Below, piece after piece: positions 55,137-63,885 of a stretch of 64,000 nucleotides of DNA. The DNA lies in NCBI RefSeq assembly GCF_900169525.1, contig NZ_LT821240.1, forward strand, positions 1,411,108 to 1,475,107, written 5' to 3'. Under the pieces are notes generated by a model. It searched no databases. It worked only from the letters and a program-made list of their open reading frames with translations, and was not told the origin of the DNA. Each line of letters begins with the position of its first letter. The first letter of the stretch is position 1. The position numbers and the translations under genes are program-made. The stretch comes from Corynebacterium pacaense (lineage in GTDB: Bacteria; Actinomycetota; Actinomycetes; Mycobacteriales; Mycobacteriaceae).

Positions 55137-55470
55137 GGATGGTCGTTGCTCCTGAGAACGATAGTGGTACCTAGTTAGTCAAAGAACTTAGACGTACCAC
55201 TCTGTCTATACCAAGGATTAGATTCAGATTTTTGTGACCCATCTGGCATTCACCCTCAGAATTCAAGCTCCGACCTGGGAAGATTAGGTTACATTCACCC
55301 TGAATTTAATAGACTGTGCAGTCTAGCCATACCGGTGACCGTGAATATAATTAGAGAGAATAATTTACCTGTTCTTCAGCTGCTGATAGCTTTACAGACC
55401 AAGCGGTCTACACCACTGTCTGGTCACGGACCCCTCCATAAGCACAATCTGGCACGAAAGGTAGAAGCAG
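55137..55470. promoter_or_regulatory. cysI / fpr2 divergent regulatory region
   Basis: This 334-base AT-rich gap holds no gene. It contains two McbR-type sites: TAGAC-TGTGCA-GTCTA at 55310-55325 (perfect match to TAGAC-N6-GTCTA) and CAGAC-CAAGCG-GTCTA at 55395-55410 (one mismatch). Near cysI there is an inverted repeat AGTGGTAC (55163-55170) / GTACCACT (55194-55201) that could fold in the cysI leader or bind another regulator. McbR and CysR control of this cluster is known in C. glutamicum. Confidence 0.8.
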
Positions 55471-56853
55471 ATGACCACTCCCCCGCGCCCGCTGCGCGTC
55501 GCCGTCATCGGCGCCGGTCCCGCAGGGATCTACGCATCCGATCTCCTCATCCGCAATGAGGAGGTTGAGGTCTTCGTGGATCTCTTCGAGCAGATGCCGG
55601 CACCCTTCGGGCTCATCCGCTACGGCGTCGCACCGGATCATCCGCGTATCAAGGGGATCGTGAAATCGCTGCACAACGTCCTGGATAAGCCTCATCTGCG
55701 ACTCCTTGGCAATGTCACCGTAGGCCGCGATGTCACGGTCGAGGAACTGCGCGAGTACTACGACGCGGTGGTCTTCTCCACCGGAGCTGTCGCCGATCGC
55801 GAGCTGAACATACCGGGAATCGACGCATCCGGCTCCTACGGGGCCGCCGATTTCGTCGGCTTCTACGACGGCAACCCGCGCTTCGAGCGCTCCTGGGACC
55901 TCTCCGCCCGGTCCGTCGCCGTGATCGGCGTTGGCAATGTCGGCCTGGATGTCGCCCGGATCCTGGCGAAGACCGGAGACGAGCTCAGGGTGACCGAGAT
56001 TCCGGACAATGTCTATGAGTCGCTGTCCCGGAACAGGGCAACCGAGGTCCACGTGTTCGGACGCCGCGGCCCGGCGCAGGTGAAGTTCACGCCACAGGAA
56101 CTCAAGGAGCTGGACCACTCCCCCACCATCAATGTCGTGGTCGACCCGGCCGATATCGATTACGACGCCGCCTCGGAGGAGGCGCGCCGCGCCTCCAAAT
56201 CCCAGGATCTGGTCTGCCAGATCCTGGAGCAGTATGCGATCCGTGAGGCCAAGGAGGCACCCCACACCCTGCAGATCCATCTTTTTGAAAACCCCGTCGA
56301 GGTACTGCACAGGGACGGCAGCGTGGTGGGTTTGCGCACCGAGCGCACCGAGCTCGACGGACGGGGAGGTGTGCGGAGCACCGGGAAATTCACCGACTGG
56401 CCGGTCCAGGCCGTCTACCGCGCCGTCGGATACAGGTCGGACGCGGTCGCCGGGGTCCCCTTCGATTTCGAACGCAATGTCATTCCCAACGACGGTGGCC
56501 ATGTGCTCGACAACGCGGGCGTCGAACGCATCCCGGGACTCTACGCCACGGGCTGGATCAAGCGCGGCCCGGTGGGCCTGATCGGCAATACCAAATCCGA
56601 CGCCAAGGAAACCACGGATATGCTCATATCCGATGCGGTCAACGGAGCACTCGAGGTTCCCACCTTCACCGACCCGGAGGCGATCACCGAGCTTCTCGAC
56701 GCCCGCGGGGTCCCCTTCACCACCTGGGAGGGGTGGCACCGCCTCGACTCGGCCGAGCGTGCACTCGGCGAGGCCGAGGGGCGGGAGCGCAAGAAGATCG
56801 TGGACTGGGAGGAAATGGTCAGGCACGCCCGCGAAGTGCCGGTGTGCATCTAG
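55471..56853 (+). CDS. fpr2: Ferredoxin/adrenodoxin-type NADP+ reductase (FprA-like, Fpr2)
   Basis: The 460-residue flavoprotein begins PPRPLRVAVIGAGPAGIYAS and shows the adrenodoxin-reductase layout, with FGLIRYGVAPDHPRIKGIVK, the NADP motif VAVIGVGNVGLDVARIL and VFGRRGPAQVKFT. It passes electrons from NADPH to ferredoxin for sulfite reduction. The position divergent from cysI matches fpr2 of C. glutamicum. AAAGGTAGAAG precedes the ATG. Confidence 0.92.
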   Translation: MTTPPRPLRVAVIGAGPAGIYASDLLIRNEEVEVFVDLFEQMPAPFGLIRYGVAPDHPRIKGIVKSLHNVLDKPHLRLLGNVTVGRDVTVEELREYYDAVVFSTGAVADRELNIPGIDASGSYGAADFVGFYDGNPRFERSWDLSARSVAVIGVGNVGLDVARILAKTGDELRVTEIPDNVYESLSRNRATEVHVFGRRGPAQVKFTPQELKELDHSPTINVVVDPADIDYDAASEEARRASKSQDLVCQILEQYAIREAKEAPHTLQIHLFENPVEVLHRDGSVVGLRTERTELDGRGGVRSTGKFTDWPVQAVYRAVGYRSDAVAGVPFDFERNVIPNDGGHVLDNAGVERIPGLYATGWIKRGPVGLIGNTKSDAKETTDMLISDAVNGALEVPTFTDPEAITELLDARGVPFTTWEGWHRLDSAERALGEAEGRERKKIVDWEEMVRHAREVPVCI

Positions 56854-56932
56854 CAATCGGGGCTCCCCGGGAAGCCGAGGGTTCAGATGCATCGGGTCGC
56901 GGCGCTCGATCTTGCGGCAGTCGAGGCTGTAA

Positions 56933-56950
56933 CCTATCGTTCTACAGGTA
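56933..56950. promoter_or_regulatory. Purine box A, upstream of OHCU decarboxylase
   Basis: CCTATCGTTCTACAGGTA contains TATC-N8-GGTA (56935-56950) and matches boxes B and C at 13 invariant positions over CTATCRYYCKAYAGRTAT. It ends 33 bases before the TTG start. Confidence 0.65.
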
Positions 56951-56982
56951 TCAGATACGACCATGCCCACCGGGAGGAACCA

Positions 56983-57525
56983 TTGACCGACGCCATCCCA
57001 CGACCCCCGACGGGATACAGTCTGGATGAATTCAATTCCGCCGACCCCGTCAAACTTATCCCCGAGCTCGCCGAACTGTTCGGCAGCCCTGAGCTGGGCG
57101 CGGCAGTGGCGGGGCAGCGGCCCTTCGACCACGTCGAGGAGGTCTGCGCCTGTGCCTCATCCGCCCTGTCGGCGATGTCGGACGAGCTTGTTCTCGCCGC
57201 GGTCGATTCCCATCCACCGATCGGTGGAGCGGTGACGGCGGGCAGCCGCTCCGAGTCTGAGCAGTCCACTGCGACGGCATCCGGATCAGAGGGTGAACGT
57301 TCCGCCATGGCCGACATCATCGCCCTGAACGACAAATACTCGGACACCTTCGGTCACGTCTTTCTCATCCGTGCGGCCGGGCTGTCCGCAACTGGAATTC
57401 TCACCGCGCTGCGTGCCAGGCTGGAGAACTCCCCGGACAGGGAACTGGAGGTGACCCGGCGCGAACTCGCAGGGATCAATGAGCTCCGCCTGCGGAGCCT
57501 GATCCGGCAGAAGGATGGGAAATGA
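56983..57525 (+). CDS. uraD: 2-oxo-4-hydroxy-4-carboxy-5-ureidoimidazoline (OHCU) decarboxylase
   Basis: The start TTG 56983 is chosen because GGGAGG lies five bases before it and homology begins there (TDAIPRPPTGYSLDEFNSAD). The 180-residue protein has the family's catalytic pattern: AVDSHPPIGG with the His and, later, KYSDTFGHVFLIRAAG. It decarboxylates OHCU to S-allantoin, the last step of urate oxidation. It overlaps the HIU hydrolase gene by 4 bases. Confidence 0.88.
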   Translation: MTDAIPRPPTGYSLDEFNSADPVKLIPELAELFGSPELGAAVAGQRPFDHVEEVCACASSALSAMSDELVLAAVDSHPPIGGAVTAGSRSESEQSTATASGSEGERSAMADIIALNDKYSDTFGHVFLIRAAGLSATGILTALRARLENSPDRELEVTRRELAGINELRLRSLIRQKDGK

Positions 57526-57854
57526 AACTGTCCACCCACGCACTCGACACCGCGAGCGGACGGCCCGCGGTCAATCTGGTGGTCAGCCTGGTCCGCCTGG
57601 AGGACGGTCGCCCAGACGGAGACCCCACCGTGGTGGCAACCGATGCCGACGGTCGCCACCGCTTTCCCGACCAGCTGGGCGATGGCATCTGGCGGCTTCG
57701 TTTCGAGGTGGGCGAGTACTACCGTACGAAGAACACCGCCACTCTCTATCCCTGGGCCGATGTGGTGTTCCTCGTGGAGGACGCGGGCTCCGATCATCTT
57801 CATGTTCCGCTTCTGCTATCCCCCTTCGCTTACTCCACCTACCGCGGAAGCTGA
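57522..57854 (+). CDS. uraH: 5-hydroxyisourate hydrolase (transthyretin-related)
   Basis: The 110-residue protein begins MKLSTHALDTASGRPAVNLV and ends LLLSPFAYSTYRGS, the signature C-terminus (S-P-x-x-Y-S-T-Y-R-G-S) of HIU hydrolases, with catalytic His, Arg and Ser residues present. It opens 5-hydroxyisourate to OHCU, the substrate of the preceding gene. It ends two bases before the convergent flavoprotein gene's stop. Confidence 0.95.
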   Translation: MKLSTHALDTASGRPAVNLVVSLVRLEDGRPDGDPTVVATDADGRHRFPDQLGDGIWRLRFEVGEYYRTKNTATLYPWADVVFLVEDAGSDHLHVPLLLSPFAYSTYRGS

Positions 57855-57855
57855 G

Positions 57856-59391
57856 CTACCGCCCCAGATATCTCGGTTCCCGCGCAAACTGCTGGCTTCC
57901 CCCGGAATGCGGTCCCACCTCAGTTATCTCCCGGAACTCAAATTCCCGGAAATCGCTCATGAATGAGGCCCAGTTCTCGCGCGTGATATCGGTGGCGACT
58001 CTTCCGGAGAGGCGGTTGAGTCCCGCGAAGATCCCCGAGAGCTGGTTTCCCGCCACCCCGTGGGACAGCCTCGCCCCGGTGGACAGATGGAACAGTCGGG
58101 AGACGTACCCTGGCGCCCCGGCGACGGGTTCAAACTGAAATCCGTCTCCGAGATGGGGGTATGCACCGAGTGGATGGTGCTCAGCCGGTTCAAAGGCATC
58201 GGACCACAGTTTGATGTCCGGGAGAAAGTGGCGAAGCTCGGGTCGCAGGGACAGATCGACGACATATCCGGTCGCCGAGATGATAAAGTCCGCGACGTGC
58301 TCACCGCCCTGCTCGTCGACGATCACGATCTCCTCACCCTGATCTCCCATTCGGGTACGCACGCCCGCCCATTGCGAATTCATTTTCAGCGAGAACCCCG
58401 GGTAGTCGAAGGCTCGCCAGATCGAGGCCTGGGTGGGTGGCTGGGGCAGGCCACCGTTGAAACAGGTGAACTCCCACTTCTCAGCGTCACTGAGGTCGAA
58501 GAAGTGCTCCTGCATTCCGGGGAACTCCATCCAGCGGAGCGGATTATTGGATGGAACCTCGCCGCGTCGCATGTGCACCTCGACCGTGGCGGCCCCGGCT
58601 TCCAGAGCGGTTGAGGCGTTATCAAAGCCCGAGGCTCCACCGCCGATTACGGCGACCCGCCTGCCCCGCAGTGCCTCAAAGTCGATGGCATCCTCGGTGT
58701 GCGCCCAGAGATGCCCTGGCAGCCCACGGATCATCTCCGGTACCTGGGGACCGCCTCCACCGTCTAGTCCCAGCGCAAAGACGATTCGCCGGGCGCGGAA
58801 GTCCTCCCTGTAAAGCTCCCCGTCGGCGCCGTCAATCTCGGTGCGAACGGTGAAGTTTCCGTCGGCATCCGGAGGCAGAACCTCCGTCACCCTGGTCCGG
58901 AAGCTGACATCGGCATCGGTGACCTTGCGGTACCAGGCCAGATAGTCGTTCCAGTCCAGGCGGGGGACAAGGGTGATGTCCTCCCACGCACGGTTCCCGT
59001 AACGGGCCTCGACCCACCGTCTGACATGCAGGGAGGGAACATCGAGTTCGATTCCCTTGAGATGCTTCGGACTTCTCAGAGTGTGCATCCGGGCGTACCG
59101 CGCCCAGCACCCCACCTCCTCCTCGGGCCCCGCTTCGAGCACCTTGACCCGACCGATCCTTTGACGCTGAAGCGCGAATGCGGTGCCGAGGCCGGCCTGG
59201 CCACCCCCGATGACGATGACATTGTAGGCACCGTTCGGGGGATCCGGCACCCAGTCATGGCGATGGCCGATGAGTTCGCGTTCAGCACGCACCTGTTCCT
59301 CGAGTTCCTTCAGTGCGCCGTCCTCCGGCGTCGGGGTCACCTGAATCGAAAAGGTACCGGTTGTTGGTGGTTCTTGAGTTCTGAATGTCAT
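57856..59391 (-). CDS. FAD/NAD(P) monooxygenase-like, probable HpyO-type urate hydroxylase
   Basis: The 511-residue protein has an FAD Rossmann motif VIVIGGGQAGLGTAFALQRQ at about residue 58, a second dinucleotide motif VAVIGGGASGFDNASTALEA near 245 and the IISATGYVVDLSL motif, as in FMO/ornithine-hydroxylase-type enzymes. No uricase or HpxO gene is seen here, while the next two steps (HIU hydrolase, OHCU decarboxylase) and allantoinase surround it. HpyO of Xanthomonas is a known urate hydroxylase of this fold class. The assignment is therefore urate to 5-hydroxyisourate, from context and fold, not from diagnostic residues. Confidence 0.65.
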   Translation of the reverse strand: MTFRTQEPPTTGTFSIQVTPTPEDGALKELEEQVRAERELIGHRHDWVPDPPNGAYNVIVIGGGQAGLGTAFALQRQRIGRVKVLEAGPEEEVGCWARYARMHTLRSPKHLKGIELDVPSLHVRRWVEARYGNRAWEDITLVPRLDWNDYLAWYRKVTDADVSFRTRVTEVLPPDADGNFTVRTEIDGADGELYREDFRARRIVFALGLDGGGGPQVPEMIRGLPGHLWAHTEDAIDFEALRGRRVAVIGGGASGFDNASTALEAGAATVEVHMRRGEVPSNNPLRWMEFPGMQEHFFDLSDAEKWEFTCFNGGLPQPPTQASIWRAFDYPGFSLKMNSQWAGVRTRMGDQGEEIVIVDEQGGEHVADFIISATGYVVDLSLRPELRHFLPDIKLWSDAFEPAEHHPLGAYPHLGDGFQFEPVAGAPGYVSRLFHLSTGARLSHGVAGNQLSGIFAGLNRLSGRVATDITRENWASFMSDFREFEFREITEVGPHSGGSQQFAREPRYLGR

Positions 59392-59472
59392 GGCGAAACG
59401 TCCTTCAGGGTGGTCGCTCAGGGTAATCCGCGCAGTCGGAGGATGATTTACAACATCGCCCGACGCGGTTAT

Positions 59473-59491
59473 TCTATCACCCTATAGGTAT
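59473..59491. promoter_or_regulatory. Purine box B, between the flavoprotein and allantoinase genes
   Basis: TTCTATCACCCTATAGGTA contains TATC-N8-GGTA (59475-59490). It lies 84 bases before the flavoprotein start on one side and 92 before allantoinase on the other, so it could serve both. Confidence 0.65.
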
Positions 59492-59582
59492 TTGGCCCGT
59501 TGTCCAGCCCCCACCCACATGGCAAACGTCTCACACCATCCCGATCCGCTTGCCCGAAACACAGAACCCGAGGTCCACCCAC

Positions 59583-60995
59583 ATGCCCACCATTTTCCGA
59601 ACCAGCGATGCCCTCCTGGGATCCGGTCCCGCGGCGACACGGGGGCCGGCAACCATCGTCGTCTCCGACTCCGGGGTGATCGCCGCCATCCTGAATTCCG
59701 CGGATGCCGAAGTGACCCCCACGGCGGGGACGGTGGAGGTCACCGTGTCGGAGGGACAGGTGCTCATACCCGGGATCGTCGATACCCACGTGCACACCAA
59801 CGAGCCAGGAAGGACCGAATGGGAGGGATTCTCAAGCGTCACCCACAGCGCAGCCGCCGGAGGTGTCACCACCATGATCGACATGCCCCTGAATTCGATC
59901 CCCTCCACGGTGACCATGGATGCTCTCGAGCTCAAGAAGTCCATCGCCCGCGACAAGATACTTGTCGACGCCGGCTTCTGGGCGGGGGCGGTCCCCGGGA
60001 ACGTCGGCACCGGCGAGCTCCGACGGCTCTGGAATGAGGGACGCGTCTTCGGATTCAAGTGCTTTCTCATCGATTCAGGTGTCGAGGAATTCGCACCGCT
60101 GAACCCCGAGCAGCTCCGCACGGCAATGACGGAGATCGCGGATTTCGACGGACTCCTGATCGTCCACGCGGAGGATCCGGGCCAGATCGAGGCGGCCCAC
60201 CGGACCCAACACGATCAGGGGGGCGTGGGAACCACCTATTCCAGCTTCGTGGCCACACGACCCGCGGTCGCCGAGAGCGCTGCAATATCGACGGTCATCG
60301 AAATCGCCGGGCAGACCGGCTGCCGAGTGCACATCCTGCACCTCTCCGATGCCGGATCGATCGCTCAGATTAAAAGTGCGAAACAGATGGGGGTCAAGAT
60401 CACCGCGGAGACCTGTCCCCACTACCTGGCCCTGCTGAGCGAGAACATCCCCGACGGCGCCACCCAGTTCAAATGCTGCCCACCGATCAGGTCAGCGGAC
60501 AACCGTGACGCGCTATGGAAGGGTCTGGCGGAGGGCATCATCGACACAATCGGCTCCGACCATTCGCCATGCACCATCGACCTCAAGCGCCTGGACACCG
60601 GATCCTTCGGCGATGCCTGGGGTGGGATCGCATCCATCCAGGTCAGTCTCCCCGTCGTGTGGAGCCAGGCGCATAGAAGGGGGTTCCAGCTCAGCGACGT
60701 GCTGCACTGGATGAGTGCCGCCCCCGCGGAGCTGATCGGGCTGCACGATCGCGGAAGCATCGAGGTGGGAAGGCGGGCGGATCTCGTTGCCTTCAGTCCA
60801 GAGGAGGCCTTCACCGTTTCCGCCGAGAAGCTCTACCACCGCAACAAGATCAGCGCCTACTCCGGCCAGCACCTGTCGGGGGTCGTGCAGTCGACATGGA
60901 TCCTGGGAAAACCGGTCTTCCTCAGGACAGCGCACGACGACACCACCGCCCCGGCTTTTCCCGGCGCCCCTGGAAAACTCACGCCCCGACCCTGA
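59583..60995 (+). CDS. allB: Allantoinase
   Basis: ATG 59583 follows GAGG; an upstream TTG frame is less likely. The 470-residue amidohydrolase has metal ligands in GIVDTHVHTNEPGRTEWEGF, the bridging Lys in FGFKCFLIDSGVEEF, His in LIVHAEDPGQ and HILHLSDAGS, and Asp in IGSDHSPCTID. It opens allantoin to allantoate. It lies between urate-degrading enzymes and purine permeases. Allantoate-degrading genes are not in the window. Confidence 0.92.
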   Translation: MPTIFRTSDALLGSGPAATRGPATIVVSDSGVIAAILNSADAEVTPTAGTVEVTVSEGQVLIPGIVDTHVHTNEPGRTEWEGFSSVTHSAAAGGVTTMIDMPLNSIPSTVTMDALELKKSIARDKILVDAGFWAGAVPGNVGTGELRRLWNEGRVFGFKCFLIDSGVEEFAPLNPEQLRTAMTEIADFDGLLIVHAEDPGQIEAAHRTQHDQGGVGTTYSSFVATRPAVAESAAISTVIEIAGQTGCRVHILHLSDAGSIAQIKSAKQMGVKITAETCPHYLALLSENIPDGATQFKCCPPIRSADNRDALWKGLAEGIIDTIGSDHSPCTIDLKRLDTGSFGDAWGGIASIQVSLPVVWSQAHRRGFQLSDVLHWMSAAPAELIGLHDRGSIEVGRRADLVAFSPEEAFTVSAEKLYHRNKISAYSGQHLSGVVQSTWILGKPVFLRTAHDDTTAPAFPGAPGKLTPRP

Positions 60996-61052
60996 ACCCC
61001 CATAGGGGTAATCTGCCGACTCCTCTTTACGCGTACCGCCCGCAGGGTTTAT

Positions 61053-61089
61053 TCTATCGCTCGACAGATATTTTTCTGTTGCTCAATAG
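61053..61089. promoter_or_regulatory. Purine box C with a reverse partial copy, upstream of the NCS2 permease
   Basis: CTATCGCTCGACAGATAT contains TATC-N8-GATA (61055-61070). A reverse-strand relative, CTATTGAGCAACAGA, follows at 61089-61075 with 11 of 16 positions shared. The permease ATG is at 61141. Confidence 0.65.
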
Positions 61090-61140
61090 AAAACTTCAAC
61101 CAGGCAAAACTCGTCAGGTTCGCGACCAAGGAGTAGCGCA

Positions 61141-62601
61141 ATGAGCCCACATCCCACCCCACAACTCTCGCCGACAGACGCCTCCGACGTATCTCCGGTC
61201 CATCCCGTCGATCAGCGCCCCCCGGCGTTGAAGCTTTTTCTGCTCGGACTCCAGCACGTACTTGCCATGTACGCCGGCGCGGTCGCCGTCCCGTTGATCG
61301 TCGGTGGCGCCATGAATCAGGCCGGGCAGCTGCGTCCGGAGGATCTCGCCCACCTGATCGTCGCCGACCTGTTCATCTGTGGCATCGCCTCCATCATTCA
61401 GTCCGTCGGACTCTGGCGATTCGGCGCCCGGCTTCCCCTGGTCCAGGGCGTCTCCTTCGTTGCCGTCGCACCGATGATCAGTATCGGTTCGCAGTACGGA
61501 ATCACCGCTATCTACGGCTCTGTCATCGTCACCGGCCTGGCGATGATGCTCCTCGCGCCGTTCTTTGCGCAGATCATCAGGTACTTCCCGCCCCTGGTCA
61601 CAGGAACGATCATCACCACCATCGGATTGTCCCTTACCAGCGTCGCCGCGAACTGGATCCGCAACACCTCCGTACCGGAGTCCGAGCAGGGGGCTCCGAT
61701 GAACTTCCTCCTCGCCGGATCCACCCTCGTGGTGGTACTCCTGGTCCACCGTTTTGCACCTCCGCAGTGGCGTCCCATGGCGGTGCTCAGCGGAATCATC
61801 GGCGGCACGATCCTCGCCCAGGTCCTCGGCCAGACTGACTGGTCTCGGATAGCTACCGCAGAATGGGTCGGGGTGCCCCGTCCATTCCAATTCGGTCTGC
61901 CCCAGTTCGAGGTTGCCGCCATCGTCACCATGCTCATCGTCGGACTGGTCATCATGACCGAGACCGCGAGCGATCTGGTTGCCGTGGGACAGATCGTCGA
62001 CAGGCCCGTGGACAGGCGGGGACTTGCGGACGGACTTCGCGCGGATGGCCTCGCCACCTTCCTCGGAGGAGTGTTCAACACCTTTCCCTATTCCGCCTAC
62101 GCCCAGAACGTGGGTCTGGTCAGCCTGTCCCGGGTACGAAGCCGGTACATCGTCACCGCGGCCGGCGTGATGCTGGCATTCCTCGGCCTGCTGCCCAAGC
62201 TCGGCTCGGTGATCGCATGCATCCCCTCCCCCGTCCTGGGTGGGGCGGGAATCGCTCTGTTCGGAATGGTCACCGTGTCCGGTATCCGCACCCTGAGCAC
62301 CATAAAGATCGATGAGACCAGGGCCCTGATCATCGCGGTTTCAATCACCGTCGCCCTGCTTCCCTCCGTCTCACCGACGTTGTACGACAACATCCCGGAG
62401 GCGATCGGAATGCTCGCCCATAGCGGGATAGCCTCCGGCGCGATATGCGTGATCCTCCTGAACCTCCTCCTCAACAGGAAGAACAATGGACATCTCGCGG
62501 ATCCGGTTATCGGAAACGGGCACGTTCAACGGGGAGAAACTGCGCGGGACGGCAGGGCCGAACCGGCATCGCTGCCCGATGCGGAACCAGCCCGTCGCTG
62601 A
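61141..62601 (+). CDS. NCS2 (nucleobase-ascorbate) family permease, probably urate/xanthine
   Basis: The 486-residue membrane protein has about 12-14 hydrophobic segments, LGLQHVLAMYAGAVAVPLIV at the start and the NCS2 signature region around FPYSAYAQNVGLVSLSRVRS. Both the QH motif of helix 1 and the signature QN are present. Members with this context (PucJ/PucK, UacT) import urate or xanthine with protons. CAAGGAGTAGCGCA precedes the ATG, and purine box C lies upstream. Confidence 0.9.
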   Translation: MSPHPTPQLSPTDASDVSPVHPVDQRPPALKLFLLGLQHVLAMYAGAVAVPLIVGGAMNQAGQLRPEDLAHLIVADLFICGIASIIQSVGLWRFGARLPLVQGVSFVAVAPMISIGSQYGITAIYGSVIVTGLAMMLLAPFFAQIIRYFPPLVTGTIITTIGLSLTSVAANWIRNTSVPESEQGAPMNFLLAGSTLVVVLLVHRFAPPQWRPMAVLSGIIGGTILAQVLGQTDWSRIATAEWVGVPRPFQFGLPQFEVAAIVTMLIVGLVIMTETASDLVAVGQIVDRPVDRRGLADGLRADGLATFLGGVFNTFPYSAYAQNVGLVSLSRVRSRYIVTAAGVMLAFLGLLPKLGSVIACIPSPVLGGAGIALFGMVTVSGIRTLSTIKIDETRALIIAVSITVALLPSVSPTLYDNIPEAIGMLAHSGIASGAICVILLNLLLNRKNNGHLADPVIGNGHVQRGETARDGRAEPASLPDAEPARR

Positions 62602-62649
62602 TAGTTGCACCCTTCCCACCTTCCACTTTCCACCAGCGAGGTATACACC

Positions 62650-63885
62650 ATGAGTATCAGCACAACCCCAGAAGTCAACGCGGTCCATCCCGTCAATGCC
62701 GATCCGAACCTGATCAATGATGATGTGGCCCCGCTCAAACACCAACGCTGGGGAAGCTACAACATCTTTGCCTTCTGGATGTCCGATGTCCACTCTGTCG
62801 GCGGTTATGTCACCGCCGGCGCGCTCTTCGCTCTCGGTTTGACCGCCTGGCAGGTTCTCGCCGCACTTCTCGTTGGAATCACCATCGTCTATGTGCTGTG
62901 CAACCTCATCTCGTTGCCCTCGCAGCAGACCGGCACTCCCTTCGCCGTGGTCTGCCGTGCGGCATTCGGAATCAATGGTGCGAAGGTCCCGGCCATGATC
63001 CGCGGTCTGATCGCTGTTGCCTGGTACGGGATCCAGACCTACCTGGCCAGCCATGCGCTCACCATCCTCATTCTCAAACTCTGGCCGCAGGCCGCACCCT
63101 ACGCGGACAAGGAGCTGCACGGGTTCCTCGGCCTCTCCGTGATCGGCTACGTGGCCTTCTTCACGCTGTGGGTGCTCCAGGCCTTTGTCTTCTGGCGTGG
63201 AATGGAGGCGATTCGCAGGTTCATCGATTTCTGCGGGCCGGCCGTCTACCTTGTCATGTTCCTTCTGGCCATCTACCTGGTCAGCCAGGCGGGATGGTCT
63301 AATATCAACCTGAACCTGTCCGAGCACCAGCTCAGCGGTGCTGCGGCCTTCGTCGCCTTCTGCGGAGCCGTGGCAACGGTGGTCAGCTACTTCTCCGGCC
63401 CCATGCTCAACTTCGGCGACATAGCCCGCTACGGTAAGAGTCAGAAATCGGTGCGCCTGGGCAATCTGCTCGGACTGCCGTTGAACTTCCTTGTCTTTTC
63501 GGTCCTGGTCGTAGTCACCGCCTCGGCCACCCTCCCCGTCTATGGAAGGTTGATCACCGATCCGGTGGAAACCATCGCACAGATCGATAACACCTTCGCC
63601 ATCGCCTTCGGCGCCCTAACGCTGATCATCGCGACCATCGGCATCAACATCGTGGCCAATTTCATCGCCCCGGCCTTCGATTTCTCCACAATCGCTCCCT
63701 CAAAGATCTCCTGGAGGGCCGGGGGAATGATCGCTGCGGTCGGTTCGATCCTGGTCACTCCCTGGAACCTCTACAATTCACCGGAGGTCTGGTTCGCCCC
63801 GGGTTTAATGGAGGGTAGGAAATTGGAAAAGGAAACCCTTACATGCCCACCAAATACACTGTCGAGCTCAAGCAGCGCGCTGTAG
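62650..63885 (+). pseudogene. NCS1-family permease (allantoin/purine type), truncated by IS3
   Basis: From ATG 62650 (CGAGG upstream) about 380 residues of an NCS1 transporter are intact, including RWGSYNIFAFWMSDVHSVGG, FNIFAFW-type helix 1, and TPWNLYNSPEV near the end. Family members have about 480 residues. At 63790 an IS3 left end begins, and the frame runs 30 codons into the IS (WFAPGLMEGRKLEK and on) to a TAG at 63883. The last two helices are lost, so transport is probably abolished. It follows the NCS2 gene by 48 bases. The PucI-like allantoin role is from context. Confidence 0.82.

Noticed and set aside
53439..55178. 579-codon plus-strand frame opposite cysI
   Set aside because: Shadow of cysI with no start signal or domain; the same applies to the long frames opposite gabD, gabT, ald and fpr2.
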